Shown here piece after piece: positions 1 to 9,432 of a stretch of DNA of 64,000 nt. This stretch comes from an uncultured Prevotella sp. (GTDB taxonomy: Bacteria > Bacteroidota > Bacteroidia > Bacteroidales > Bacteroidaceae): assembly GCA_900554695.1 (NCBI GenBank), contig USHV01000012.1, positions 10,163 to 74,162 on the forward strand, given 5' to 3'. The notes below the pieces were generated by a model. It was not told the DNA's origin. It worked only from the letters and a program-made list of their open reading frames with translations, and did no database searches. The translations under genes and the position numbers were made by a program. The stretch's first letter is position 1, and each line of letters opens with the position of its first letter.

Positions 1-319
1 ATTATTTTGAAAATAATCCCGACAGTCTTTCTGCTGAATTATTTTAATATTGATAAAATGTAAATATTTGACTTTATCTATGTGGGATAATTTGGTTTGA
101 ATTAATTTATGGTCAAGTGTCTTGTTTTTAGTTTTAATTATTTTTTTTGATAAAACAATAGATATAACAGGTCTGTTTTTTATTAATGAAACTTTCTTAT
201 TGAAAATAAATGTTAATATTGAATTTTTTTTGTTTAGAAATCCATGCTTCGTGTGTCTTATAGGTAAAAGTCATCCGTACTGGATAAAAAGTAACTTAAA
301 CCGCTAAAAACCGAGACCT

Positions 320-427
320 ATGGACAGACAGATAAAGGCATTGTACATTGTTAGGGTACTCATAGCTTCATTTCTTTGCATTGCGGAGTTGATCTGTATT
401 TATATGAAAGACGTATGGAGTATCTGA
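320..427 (+). CDS. Possible 35-residue single-pass membrane peptide
   Basis: This ATG-started frame encodes 35 residues beginning MDRQIKALYIVRVL. It has a basic N-terminus, one hydrophobic stretch at about residues 7-29 and a short charged tail (KDVWSI), so it would be a single-pass inner-membrane peptide. The A-rich leader (AAACCGCTAAAAACC) closely resembles the leader before the next gene (AAACCGTAAAAACC), which suggests a genuine translation start. No family is recognised. It could still be a chance frame in AT-rich DNA. Confidence 0.35.
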   Translation: MDRQIKALYIVRVLIASFLCIAELICIYMKDVWSI

Positions 428-550
428 AATTATAAGAATGTATGGCATGATAAACAAATGTTGATGTGCTGTCAGAGACATTTCTTGATACAAAATCTTG
501 ATACAAAAAGAATAAAGTAATAATTTTATAAACCGTAAAAACCTGAATTT

Positions 551-3436
551 ATGAGAATGAGAAGAAGTCTTTTGCTGATATTCATGATGGCTGTTGTCTG
601 TTCATCCTTCGGACAGAAAGAGCGAAGCATAAACATTTATGCTACGATAAAAGATCACATTCTGCGCACAACAATAGAGAATGCGAAGGTGACGCTTCTG
701 TCTCCTGACAGCGTGGTGCTTGACAGTTGCAGAAACAACTACGGATACACTTCGTTGAGAAAACTGTACAGTTTCAAAGTCAAGGAAGGAAACTATATCA
801 TCAAGACAGAGAAGGAAGGATATGAGACAACATATACTTCGATAGAGATAAGCAAGATCAGACGGCGCGAGACAAACAGAGTGCTCTCCACCATATATAT
901 GAAACGTCCGAAGGTTCATGCCATAGACGAGGTTGTGGTTACAGCCACGAAGGTGAAGTTCTACAACAAGGGCGACACGCTTGTCTATAATGCCGACGCT
1001 TTCCAATTGGCTGAAGGCTCCATGCTCGACGCCCTGGTGAAACAGCTGCCCGGTGTGGAGCTGAAATCCGACGGCCGCATATATGTGAACGGCCGCTTTG
1101 TGGAGAGTCTTCTTCTCAACGGCAAGGACTTCTTCAAGGGCGACAACACAATCATGCTTGAGAATCTTCCCACTTACGCGGTAAACACGGTGAAGGTTTA
1201 CGACAAGGCCGGGCGTCTGAGCGAGTTTCTCGACCGCGACATGAACGACAAGCAGCTGGTGATGGACGTCAACCTTAAGAAGCAGTACAACATAGGATGG
1301 ATGGGCAATATAGACGCCGGCGGCGCCAACCACGACCTGTACATGGCCCGACTGTTCGCCATGCGCTCCACAGACCACTCCCGTGTGTCGTTGTTCGGCA
1401 ACATGAATAATATCAACGACTTCACCACTCCCAACACCAACGACTGGACTCCTGACAAGATGCCTTACGGGCGGCTTACGACAAAGAAAATCGGTGTGAA
1501 TGTGAATGTGGACGACCGTGAGGGCCGCTACGAATATACCGGTAACGCAAACTTCACCCATTATGACAATCATGAGGTGCAGAATACATTCCGTACCAAT
1601 TTCCTCGCCGATGGCGATACCTACGACCGCCAAGTTCAGGATGCGCGCTTCTGCAATATGTCTTTAAACACAAATCATGATTTGAGACTTAAGCCTAAGG
1701 GTGACATGTCGCGTGCGGAGTATGATATTAATTTGGGTGCAAGCTACAGTCGCAAGCGTAATGACCTCTCTATAATCTCCGCCACCTCAGACGAGACGTG
1801 GAACGGCTTTGAGGATTTCATGAAAATCCTTTCCACACCGGTACTCGATGACAACCTTCGTGCACGCCTTATAAACCGTCAGATAAAAAACCGTTATTAT
1901 GACAGCAAACAATGGTCTGCTAATTTAGGCTCCAGTATGATGCTGCGTATGCCCCATAACAGTGACTATTTGTACCTTAACTTAAAGGGTTCGATGTTCG
2001 GTTCCGACATGCGTGATTTCACCCATCAGCGTATAGACTATTTTTCAGGAACCGGTTCGACTGACTTTATAAACCGTTATAATGATGTCACGCCCTCACG
2101 TGGTTATAGAATTAAATTCATAGGTAGTTATGGTTTTGTCTTTTCAGAAAATTTAACGATTAATTTCGACTACAACATGAGTGCCGGACGTGACAAGTCC
2201 ATAAACAAACTCTACCATCTTGAGACTCTCGACGGTTGGGGGCTGGACACTGAGCATCCTATAGGTGCGCTGCCTTCGGTCACAGAGTATCTGCCGACAC
2301 TCGACGGAAAGAACAGCTACAATTCGGTGGAAAGCGATAACAGTCATTCCATCGGAGTGAATGCAAATATAGAATTGTTGCGTGATGACAAGTTGGCCAT
2401 GCAGTTAATACCGGGATTGACACTTGATATATTGAACGAGAAACTCGATTATCGTCGCGCCCGTATAGACACAGCTTTCAGTCGCACCACATTGATGTTG
2501 AAACCTTTATTGGAATTACATCTCAGGACAAAGGATTTTCAGCAGGGTGGAGCTTTAAAATACAGCATGAACAGCAGCACCCCCAACATGCTCTATTCTC
2601 TTAATTTCGTTGACGATTCCGACCCTATGACGACCGTAAACTATGGCAACAGGAATCTGAAGAACAGACGCACCCACACCATCAGTCTCGACTATAACGA
2701 CAGAAAGCACACCATAAAGATATCCCCGATTGTGACATTCAACATAAGCGAGAACGATGTGGCCATGGGTTATGTGTACGACCGCAGCACGGCCCGCCGC
2801 ACATACTCCTACTATAATGTGAACGGCAACTGGAATCTTTCCGCCAGATTCAACATGAACGGTCCGCTGGACAAGAAGAAACGCCTGTATTTCAACTCCG
2901 CCACGTCGTGGAACTACTACAACAGTGTCGATATGATAGGCGATGATTTGGCCTCCGCTCCGGTGAAAAGCACCGTCAAAAGCTCTGTGCTCTCGGAGAC
3001 TCTCAACCTTGACTATACGCTGGGCAAGCACAGCATAGGCTTCAGAGGCTCGGTGTCATGGTTGAATACGGAGGGCGACCGCGACAATTTTGTACCTATC
3101 AACGCATACGACTTCAACTATGGCGTTTACGGTTACCTTCAGCTTCCGTTCGGTTTCAAGCTCGACACCGATCTGACCATGTACAGCCGCCGCGGCTATG
3201 AGGACACTTCGATGGACGACGACAACTTCGTGTGGAACGCCCGTCTGACCCGTTCTTTGCTGAAAGGCAAGCTCACTCTGCGTGCCGATGCCTTCGATAT
3301 ACTCCACCAGTTGAAGAAAGTGGAGAGCAGCATCAACACCCAGGGACGTGTGGAACGCTATTACAACACTCCGCCGCGCTATGTGCTCATACACGCCATA
3401 TACCGTTTCAACATATTCCCGAAGAAAAAGATGTAG
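551..3436 (+). CDS. Outer-membrane beta-barrel protein, TonB-receptor-like, with carboxypeptidase-regulatory-like N-domain
   Basis: This 961-residue protein has a signal peptide (about 1-21, ending SSFGQ). A carboxypeptidase-regulatory-like beta-sandwich follows at about 25-115. Next comes a plug-like segment at about 125-240, recognisable by EVVVTATK and the LKQLPGVE-type stretch (here VKQLPGVELKSDG). The rest is a long beta-barrel rich in aromatic, Asn and Asp residues with alternating strands. It belongs to the outer membrane beta-barrel family common in Bacteroidota and usually lacks a known ligand. No SusD partner is adjacent, so it is probably not part of a glycan locus. A terminator at 3601 closes the unit. 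Transport or adhesion is inferred; the substrate is unknown. Confidence 0.8.
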   Translation: MRMRRSLLLIFMMAVVCSSFGQKERSINIYATIKDHILRTTIENAKVTLLSPDSVVLDSCRNNYGYTSLRKLYSFKVKEGNYIIKTEKEGYETTYTSIEISKIRRRETNRVLSTIYMKRPKVHAIDEVVVTATKVKFYNKGDTLVYNADAFQLAEGSMLDALVKQLPGVELKSDGRIYVNGRFVESLLLNGKDFFKGDNTIMLENLPTYAVNTVKVYDKAGRLSEFLDRDMNDKQLVMDVNLKKQYNIGWMGNIDAGGANHDLYMARLFAMRSTDHSRVSLFGNMNNINDFTTPNTNDWTPDKMPYGRLTTKKIGVNVNVDDREGRYEYTGNANFTHYDNHEVQNTFRTNFLADGDTYDRQVQDARFCNMSLNTNHDLRLKPKGDMSRAEYDINLGASYSRKRNDLSIISATSDETWNGFEDFMKILSTPVLDDNLRARLINRQIKNRYYDSKQWSANLGSSMMLRMPHNSDYLYLNLKGSMFGSDMRDFTHQRIDYFSGTGSTDFINRYNDVTPSRGYRIKFIGSYGFVFSENLTINFDYNMSAGRDKSINKLYHLETLDGWGLDTEHPIGALPSVTEYLPTLDGKNSYNSVESDNSHSIGVNANIELLRDDKLAMQLIPGLTLDILNEKLDYRRARIDTAFSRTTLMLKPLLELHLRTKDFQQGGALKYSMNSSTPNMLYSLNFVDDSDPMTTVNYGNRNLKNRRTHTISLDYNDRKHTIKISPIVTFNISENDVAMGYVYDRSTARRTYSYYNVNGNWNLSARFNMNGPLDKKKRLYFNSATSWNYYNSVDMIGDDLASAPVKSTVKSSVLSETLNLDYTLGKHSIGFRGSVSWLNTEGDRDNFVPINAYDFNYGVYGYLQLPFGFKLDTDLTMYSRRGYEDTSMDDDNFVWNARLTRSLLKGKLTLRADAFDILHQLKKVESSINTQGRVERYYNTPPRYVLIHAIYRFNIFPKKKM

Positions 3437-3600
3437 GTTGTAATCCGGCGCGGTCACACCATGAACGGTTGAGTGCGACTGCGCGAAAGACATAAACACA
3501 ATGCTCTATGTGCCGCATATTCCATACCCGCATCCCGCTGTGGATGGTATGATATTTCGTGAAAGTGCGGGTTATTGATATGATTAAGTGATTGAAAGGT

Positions 3601-3625
3601 CCGTCCCTATTAGGGGCGGATTTTT
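3601..3625 (+). terminator. Intrinsic terminator after the beta-barrel gene
   Basis: A short GC-rich hairpin (CCGTCCCT, loop ATT, AGGGGCGG, with one G-T pair) is followed by ATTTTT. It lies about 165 bp after the stop of the plus-strand gene. The rest of the 3437-3979 spacer contains only this and the opposing terminator at 3900; the frame at 3584-3913 looks non-coding. Confidence 0.6.
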
Positions 3626-3899
3626 GATTTCGGGCGTATATGGTTGCCGAAATAAGAGATGTGAGTGATATATGATGGCGGAAGCGGATGACGATTGTAT
3701 GAAAATATTGCGTCCATGAAAGGCTGATGGGACGGTATGTGCGTTGCCGATTTTATGTGCAGTTATATTATAGGAGAAGAAAATATTTAGAAAATAAGAC
3801 TTCTGACCCCGGCATGGAAAAGCTGTTGTGACGCAAACCGGCTGACAGGTTTGTATATTCATGGCGGCCTTTACCGCCTTGTATGGGGCTAAAAGAAAA

Positions 3900-3935
3900 G
3901 GGCCGCGCTCCAAACTTCCGTTCAGAACGCAGCCC
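3900..3935 (-). terminator. Intrinsic terminator of the T9SS cargo gene
   Basis: Read on the minus strand, GGGCTGCGTTC pairs with GAGCGCGGCCC using two G-U pairs, followed by TTTTCTTTT. It lies 45 bp past the cargo gene stop. Confidence 0.65.
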
Positions 3936-3979
3936 CGTTGTTATAGGACAAGACTGAAGAATATCAGTCTGTCAGTTCC

Positions 3980-5452
3980 TTATTTGGCAACTATCAGCTT
4001 AGAATTGCCTACAATGTGATTGGTCTCATCGTAAGCCGTGACGATATATACGCCCGGTTCTAAGCCTGATACATTGACCGTTGCCTCTTTTTCCGACTCT
4101 AATACACGTGCTCCGTTGATAGAAGATATTACGAAGTGGTCGTAGTTTCCTTCTATGTGTACAAGTGTCTTTGCCGGGTTAGGATAAATGGACAGCTTGT
4201 TGGTAGCTTTTACATCCTCTATACCCGAAACCTCACCGAACTTGATTGTTACGATGGCAGATTCGCCGGAATTGTAAACAGCCTTCACACCTGCCTCGTG
4301 CTCACCTTCGGCGAGATTCTCAAACAGATAGCTGTTGCCTGATGTAGTGCCCACTTTGTTGCCGTCGAGGTAAACCTCATACTCTACTGTCGGAGTGTTG
4401 TCCTTTGCCTGTGCGCTTTTCTCCTTGGCCGTCTTCATGCGTGGCAGGCTTCCGATGTATATGTCATCAATCATAAGGATGAATCCGTCGCTTGTCGATA
4501 CGTTTCTGATGGCTACATGTTTAGCGCTCGCAGGTATGGTGTAAGAGTATTCGTCCCACTGAGATGACGGACCGACATTCTCGGCAATCCATACGAAGTC
4601 GTCCGGTTCTGGGTCTTCAACATCCGTATAGCCCACGCTGAAGTAGTCGGGATAGCCGGCATCTACGGCGTAAGAGCGTGCGTAGAAGCTCAGACTGAAG
4701 TCGTGCGCATAGTTGAGCACAGGCGAAATGATCCAGTCGTTGTTCTGCGACTCGGCCGCGAAGCTTGCTAGATATTTAGATCCGCTGTGCGGTTGCAGAG
4801 TCTCTACGGTATTGACAGCCGGCGTTGTGGCAGACGGGTTGAACACCATGAACGACATTGCGCCGCCCATACCCGGGAAGTCAGCTCCGGTAAATCCGTA
4901 TGTTGCCTGCTGGTCAAGATCCCAGTAGTTCCATCCTATCTCGCCCGGAGAAGCAATGGCGAAGTCGTCGTACGACTCGAAATCATCGAACAGCGTGCCG
5001 GATGTGTTCCATGTGAACAGTGCCGACGAGTTGTCGCCTTCTACATCCTCTATTGTGAGGTTGAACGGTTCCACGATGATTTCTTTCAGTTCGTATGCCT
5101 GGGTTGTATATTCATTGTCTGTGCTGAAATCACCGCTGAAGGTCATGTTTTCATATCCTGACAGCGAGATTGTACCGTCGTACTGGTCTTTCAGCATATC
5201 CTCGAACACGGCTGTACCGTCGGCCGAAACCATGGCTGTGGCAGTCTTGCCGTAGGTCTTACCCTTGATGCTTACCGTAGCACCTTCAGCGCTGCCGCTC
5301 TTGCTGTTGGTTGTGACAGGAACGGTGATGCGTGTCTTCATGTCGTGAGCGTACAGCGGAGACATGACGCGCTCCGATTCGCTTCCGTCAGGATAAACCG
5401 AGCTGACGGCAAAACCGTAAACTCCGCTTCCTACGCCCTCCATGTTGTTCAC
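3980..5452 (-). CDS. C-terminal fragment of the broken T9SS cargo: adhesin-like domain and sorting signal
   Basis: This 490-residue frame is the part downstream of the in-frame TAG. It begins inside a fibronectin-like domain and contains a carboxypeptidase-regulatory-like repeat at about 35-115. A cleaved-adhesin/choice-of-anchor J jelly-roll follows at about 155-335 (DDFESYDDFA ... GWNYWD ... NDWIISPVL). After another FN3-like segment comes a canonical T9SS type A sorting domain at about 420-490 (IYPNPAKTLVHIEG ... GLEPGVYIVTA ... KLIVAK). The ATG at 5452 is an internal methionine rather than a convincing start, and no signal peptide is present. If made separately it could not be exported. 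Confidence 0.75.
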   Translation of the reverse strand: MNNMEGVGSGVYGFAVSSVYPDGSESERVMSPLYAHDMKTRITVPVTTNSKSGSAEGATVSIKGKTYGKTATAMVSADGTAVFEDMLKDQYDGTISLSGYENMTFSGDFSTDNEYTTQAYELKEIIVEPFNLTIEDVEGDNSSALFTWNTSGTLFDDFESYDDFAIASPGEIGWNYWDLDQQATYGFTGADFPGMGGAMSFMVFNPSATTPAVNTVETLQPHSGSKYLASFAAESQNNDWIISPVLNYAHDFSLSFYARSYAVDAGYPDYFSVGYTDVEDPEPDDFVWIAENVGPSSQWDEYSYTIPASAKHVAIRNVSTSDGFILMIDDIYIGSLPRMKTAKEKSAQAKDNTPTVEYEVYLDGNKVGTTSGNSYLFENLAEGEHEAGVKAVYNSGESAIVTIKFGEVSGIEDVKATNKLSIYPNPAKTLVHIEGNYDHFVISSINGARVLESEKEATVNVSGLEPGVYIVTAYDETNHIVGNSKLIVAK

Positions 5453-5518
5453 AAACGTGGTCTCGCCTGTGGTCTCGGCACCGTCGTTAAGCAGTGTCCA
5501 TGAGTCTTTGTCGTCCTT

Positions 5519-8500
5519 CTAATCCTCACGGTAGCGCCATACCTTATACTTGCACAGGTCAGGATAGCTGCCTTCTTCGTGTGCGTAGTATGTGCTGTCG
5601 TTGTCGGCAAGACGATAACCTTCGGCACGTATCATGAGGTTCTTTCTGTATCCGCTGTCCTCTATGTAGTCGAAGTCGCCGCCTGCATAGTCGCCGCTGA
5701 ACACGTGGGTGTGCTCGGCGAACGGGTAGGAGAGGTCTGAACCGGCGTCAACACCTACGCCCAGATATCCGTAATAGCCCAGTGCTACGAGGCAACCGCG
5801 CGGAGCATTGACCGGTTCGTCAAATTCGCACGACGACCATTGCTCGTCGGTAGTGGTTGTGAGATCGACGCTCTTCAGTATCTTGTTTGTCGGTTCTCCG
5901 TTCTCGTCGAGGTCGAATACGAACACATTGACAGCGTAGTGAGGTCCACCTGCTGCGGTGAGGAACCATTTTACAGAAGTCAGCTGCATAGGTTCGCGGT
6001 AGATGGTACCGATGACGGTGCGGTCAACGGCATTCTCTATGCCGATGTTTGCTGCCACCTTGCCGTCGTCCTTGCGCAGTTCTGCCTTCTTGTCGGCAGT
6101 CTGCCATGTTATGGTTACGTTGTTCGAGTCGTCGGCATCTATGCTTACGGCAGACGGAGCATATACAAGATAGTCCATCTTCACGTCGCCCAGAGCAACG
6201 ACATCGTTCTCAACCTTAACATCCTGCACGGCCGATTTATACCACTCTTTGCTAAGGTTCATCGTGTAATGATCGGCAGATGCAATCACCTTGTCCCAGC
6301 TGAATGTTCCGTCTTCGGCTGTCTGTGCGGTGTATTCATGCTCGCCTTCCTTGAGAGTTACCGTTACACCGGCCAGCGGTTTATCGTCGGCAGACACCAC
6401 GCGGCCCGATACCGGATAAACGTTAATCTTCTCGATGGTCATGTCTTTGGTCACGGTCTGGCCGTTCTCCACGGTCACTGTTCCCTCAACATCGTTGTAT
6501 CCGTCCTTACTTACCTTTATGGTGTACTCGCCGTCGCGCATATATCCGAATCTGTAGCAGCCTTCGGCATCGGTCTGGGTCATCACTTTCTCGCTCTCTA
6601 TAGCCACTGTCGCACCCTCGACAGGTGCTCCGTCGGCGTCTGTTATCTTACCCGAAATCTCTGTTCCGAGGCAATACATCGACAGCGTCACTGCGGCTTT
6701 CTGACTATATGCGGCACTTCCATAGTTGGTGAAATCGAACGGAGTGTAGTCGCTTGCGTAGTAGTAGGTGCCGCTTCCGTCGGCAGAATCGTAGTAAGGG
6801 AAGTTCACCTGATTGTAGTATCCCTCCGGCATGGCGTGTGTGGTGAGCACTGCCAGGTTCTTGCCTTTGGCAAACTCGAACTTATGCGACAGATCTATTG
6901 TTATTTCGTTCTGTCCCTGCGGCAGTGTTACCGTGCCGTCATATACGAGTGTCATTTCCGATTCTGGAATCCATCCGGTCTGATAGTTGGCTGTTGTCAG
7001 GTCGGTGTTCGCCATGTATATCTTGATAGGCGTGTCAACGACGTCGTAAGTATGCGAGTTCTTCACGGTGAATGTGAATGCCTCTACGAGTCCTCCGTCA
7101 CGTCCTATCTCCTCAGGTGTGTAGATGTTGAGCGCCGCACTGTTCTTGTTGTAGAAGTTGAACAGATTGTTGCGGCTGAACTTAGACGCGTCTATCTTGT
7201 CGATGTCGAGCACGTCGGTAGAGCCCAACGGCAGCACCTCAACGGCCAACGGCTCAGAAAGGTTGTCGTTGTCAACCTCGTCTCCGGTGCATACCACTTC
7301 GCCGACAACCGATGTCACGGTCTGGTCGGCAGGTGTCCAGTCGAGCGATACTTCTTTCTCGGCTCCGTTCTCCAGTGCTTCCTGAACGCGTTTTGTGGCA
7401 AGAATCTTGCCCGAAGCGGCGTCTTTCAGGTTCACGGTATAGTCGGATACCGTCTGGCTTCCCTTGTTGAGCACGGTCACATTGTATGTGTATGTGGAAC
7501 CTACAACCGGTTTGCGCACACCCTCAAGCGACACGACGCGCATGTTTATGGCAGCCATCTGCTCTATGGCGATGTTGGTCAAATAGAAGAACGAGCTGTT
7601 GCCGTCGGAGTAGATGTGGAATCCTATGTTGTAGTATCCTGATTTGTCAACCGTGATGACAAGGCTTTGCTCCTGGTAGGTGTAAGCCGGAGTGAGTGTC
7701 TGGTTGAACAGTTCGGTGGTCATCGCTTCGGGAGTCAGACCCTGTCCGAGGCACACCTGCAGCTTGTTGCTCTTCGTTCCTTTGGTCTGGAACGTGAATT
7801 TGTACTGTTTGCCGGCTTCGAAATAGAAGTCGTGAGAGATGAGCCAGTCGTCTGCTGCCACCGGAGGATTGTCTATGATACCTCCGTTATACTGCATGGC
7901 ACCGCCAGTATATTCCATCATTGACCACGTGCGGCCGTTGTTGTCAGCATCGACTATGCTCCACGATTCGGCCTGTTCGGTGGTGGTGAAGTCGCACGAG
8001 TAAGGCAGTTCGTTCACCGGTCCGAGCACTATTATGTCGCTTGTGGCCGTGCCTCCATCACCTGCTTTGGTGACAGGAGTAATCTCGTAGGTGTAGCTCT
8101 CAAGGTCGTCTGCCTCGTCGGTGAAGCTCGTCTCCGTAAGCGATTCGTACAGAGTCTTGCCGTCGGGCTGGCGTACCACCTTGTAGCGCAGTGTCGAAAG
8201 ATCTATCCAACCGCCCTGAACGCCTTTTGTAGGAGCGTCCCACGACACTTTCACCTTATTTGATGTTATCTTTTCCATCGTGATGTTGGTCGGAGTGGCA
8301 GGCACATCCTCGCCCACAAACAGCTTCATCTTGGTCTCGACACCGTCGCCCACGCCGTTCACAGGAACGATTCTGTAGTCGGCCATGACGCCAGTCTCGC
8401 CATCAATCACGTCGGTGACGGACGACGGCTGACCCGGTTTCACGTTCTCAGTGGATAATACCAGTTCGCCGTTGCGATAGATATCCACCCGTTTAAGGTC

Positions 8501-9262
8501 GGTCAGCTCTCCGCCGCCGAACACTGTTGTCGGGTTGGTCCACGATATTGTGGCGCTGCATGCGCCGTTGGCGTCGGGCACAATCTTAAGGTCGCTCACG
8601 GCGTTAGGCGCACCGTCGATGGCAGCCGAGAAAGGTATGTAGAGTCCGGCAATGCCTGCATCCTGTGCCGAACCGAGCGTACCTATCTGCTGTGCGGCTC
8701 CTGTGGACACGTCGATGGTGCACAGCAGGCTTTCCTCGTTCACCGTGTTCAAGGTCATGTAAAGTGTCTTGTCTGAATGGTTGAACTCCATCGAGAAGTT
8801 TCCCGACGGCCGATAGCCCGTCGCACCTACTATCTCGCAGGTGCCGTCGTTCTTGTTTATCTTGCAGAAATTTCCGCTTCCGTCCACAACGTAGAGCTGT
8901 CCGTCATACGAGCAGGCAAGTGTGAAGTAGAAGTTTCCGAGGTCGGCAACCTTTGTCGTGGCTGCTGTCGCAAGGTCTATCTTGTATAGTGCACTTGTCG
9001 AAGTGGCCAGACTGCCCACGATGCCGTACATGGTCTTGGTGGAATAGTCGTAGGCCATGTCGGCAAACTTATATGGAAGTCCTGAAAATGAACCGACAAC
9101 CGACATCTTCTTTGTCTCCATATCGACTGCCATCAGACGGTCGGCGGCACTGGTGGCATAGCTTACCGAAGCAAGATAATACACTCCGTCAACGCACGCG
9201 CCGGCGCTGCAATAGTTGTAACCCAGGTCGTAAACGGTTTCGAAACTCGAGACATCGGGCAT
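5519..9262 (-). CDS. N-terminal fragment of the broken T9SS cargo: propeller, FN3, adhesin and carboxypeptidase-regulatory domains
   Basis: This 1,247-residue frame lacks its signal peptide because the region 9263-9432 is out of frame. It contains a propeller-like region at about 1-215, two FN3-like domains at about 220-410, a choice-of-anchor J adhesin domain at about 415-570 (LPYSCDFTTTEQAESW ... DDWLISHDF) and a CARDB-like domain at about 575-680. Two carboxypeptidase-regulatory repeats follow at about 870-1045 (ISGKITDADGAPVEGATV and VSGRVVSADDKPLAGVTV). It stops at TAG (WRYRED, stop) in the middle of a domain. The domain set resembles large Bacteroidales haemagglutinin/adhesin-type secreted proteins. 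Specific binding partners cannot be read from the sequence. Confidence 0.75.
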   Translation of the reverse strand: MPDVSSFETVYDLGYNYCSAGACVDGVYYLASVSYATSAADRLMAVDMETKKMSVVGSFSGLPYKFADMAYDYSTKTMYGIVGSLATSTSALYKIDLATAATTKVADLGNFYFTLACSYDGQLYVVDGSGNFCKINKNDGTCEIVGATGYRPSGNFSMEFNHSDKTLYMTLNTVNEESLLCTIDVSTGAAQQIGTLGSAQDAGIAGLYIPFSAAIDGAPNAVSDLKIVPDANGACSATISWTNPTTVFGGGELTDLKRVDIYRNGELVLSTENVKPGQPSSVTDVIDGETGVMADYRIVPVNGVGDGVETKMKLFVGEDVPATPTNITMEKITSNKVKVSWDAPTKGVQGGWIDLSTLRYKVVRQPDGKTLYESLTETSFTDEADDLESYTYEITPVTKAGDGGTATSDIIVLGPVNELPYSCDFTTTEQAESWSIVDADNNGRTWSMMEYTGGAMQYNGGIIDNPPVAADDWLISHDFYFEAGKQYKFTFQTKGTKSNKLQVCLGQGLTPEAMTTELFNQTLTPAYTYQEQSLVITVDKSGYYNIGFHIYSDGNSSFFYLTNIAIEQMAAINMRVVSLEGVRKPVVGSTYTYNVTVLNKGSQTVSDYTVNLKDAASGKILATKRVQEALENGAEKEVSLDWTPADQTVTSVVGEVVCTGDEVDNDNLSEPLAVEVLPLGSTDVLDIDKIDASKFSRNNLFNFYNKNSAALNIYTPEEIGRDGGLVEAFTFTVKNSHTYDVVDTPIKIYMANTDLTTANYQTGWIPESEMTLVYDGTVTLPQGQNEITIDLSHKFEFAKGKNLAVLTTHAMPEGYYNQVNFPYYDSADGSGTYYYASDYTPFDFTNYGSAAYSQKAAVTLSMYCLGTEISGKITDADGAPVEGATVAIESEKVMTQTDAEGCYRFGYMRDGEYTIKVSKDGYNDVEGTVTVENGQTVTKDMTIEKINVYPVSGRVVSADDKPLAGVTVTLKEGEHEYTAQTAEDGTFSWDKVIASADHYTMNLSKEWYKSAVQDVKVENDVVALGDVKMDYLVYAPSAVSIDADDSNNVTITWQTADKKAELRKDDGKVAANIGIENAVDRTVIGTIYREPMQLTSVKWFLTAAGGPHYAVNVFVFDLDENGEPTNKILKSVDLTTTTDEQWSSCEFDEPVNAPRGCLVALGYYGYLGVGVDAGSDLSYPFAEHTHVFSGDYAGGDFDYIEDSGYRKNLMIRAEGYRLADNDSTYYAHEEGSYPDLCKYKVWRYRED

Positions 9263-9432
9263 CTGAAACGATACGAGTTTGTTTGTCTCAGCTCCCTGGT
9301 CGAACAGCAGAATGCCGTATCCCAGCTGGGGATTGTCTGCTGTCGCGACTTTCTTTTGCGAGAAAACAGTCTGTGGACTCAGGCAACAGAAAAGTGCCCA
9401 AAGCTACAAACACAAAAGCTTTGTTTTTTCAT

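Larger units (their letters stand above)
3980..9432 (-). pseudogene. Broken T9SS-secreted multidomain adhesin-like protein (amber codon plus signal-peptide frameshift)
   Basis: Two large minus-strand frames (9262-5519 and 5452-3980) are in the same phase and are separated only by a TAG at 5521-5519. The 22 codons between that TAG and the internal ATG read as normal protein (KDDKDSWTLLNDGAE...). Upstream of 9262 the same frame continues back through a signal-peptide-like tail (LFCCLSPQTVFSQ) to a TAG near 9406, while an ATG at 9432 opens MKKQSFCVCSFG one base out of phase. One extra G in the GGG run near 9397 would fuse them into a normal signal peptide. The repaired protein would be about 1,800 residues: signal peptide, propeller-like and FN3-like regions, cleaved-adhesin (choice-of-anchor J) domains, carboxypeptidase-regulatory repeats and a T9SS sorting domain. 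Two independent lesions favour a pseudogene, though assembly error is possible. Confidence 0.8.

Noticed and set aside
122..307. 61-residue plus-strand frame near the window start
   Set aside because: AT-rich Phe/Ile/Leu-heavy translation without a leader, family signature or neighbour support; probably chance.
3584..3913. 109-residue minus-strand frame between the first gene and the cargo gene
   Set aside because: It spans both terminators and has no protein-like features.
5519..5521. Pyrrolysine or recoded amber at the cargo TAG
   Set aside because: TAG is used as an ordinary stop elsewhere in the window (gldN-region and other genes end normally), a second lesion exists in the same gene, and this lineage is not known to use pyrrolysine.
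5840..7642. 600-residue plus-strand frame opposite the cargo gene
   Set aside because: It is an antisense shadow of a well-supported coding frame; its Val/His/Cys-rich translation has no domain character.
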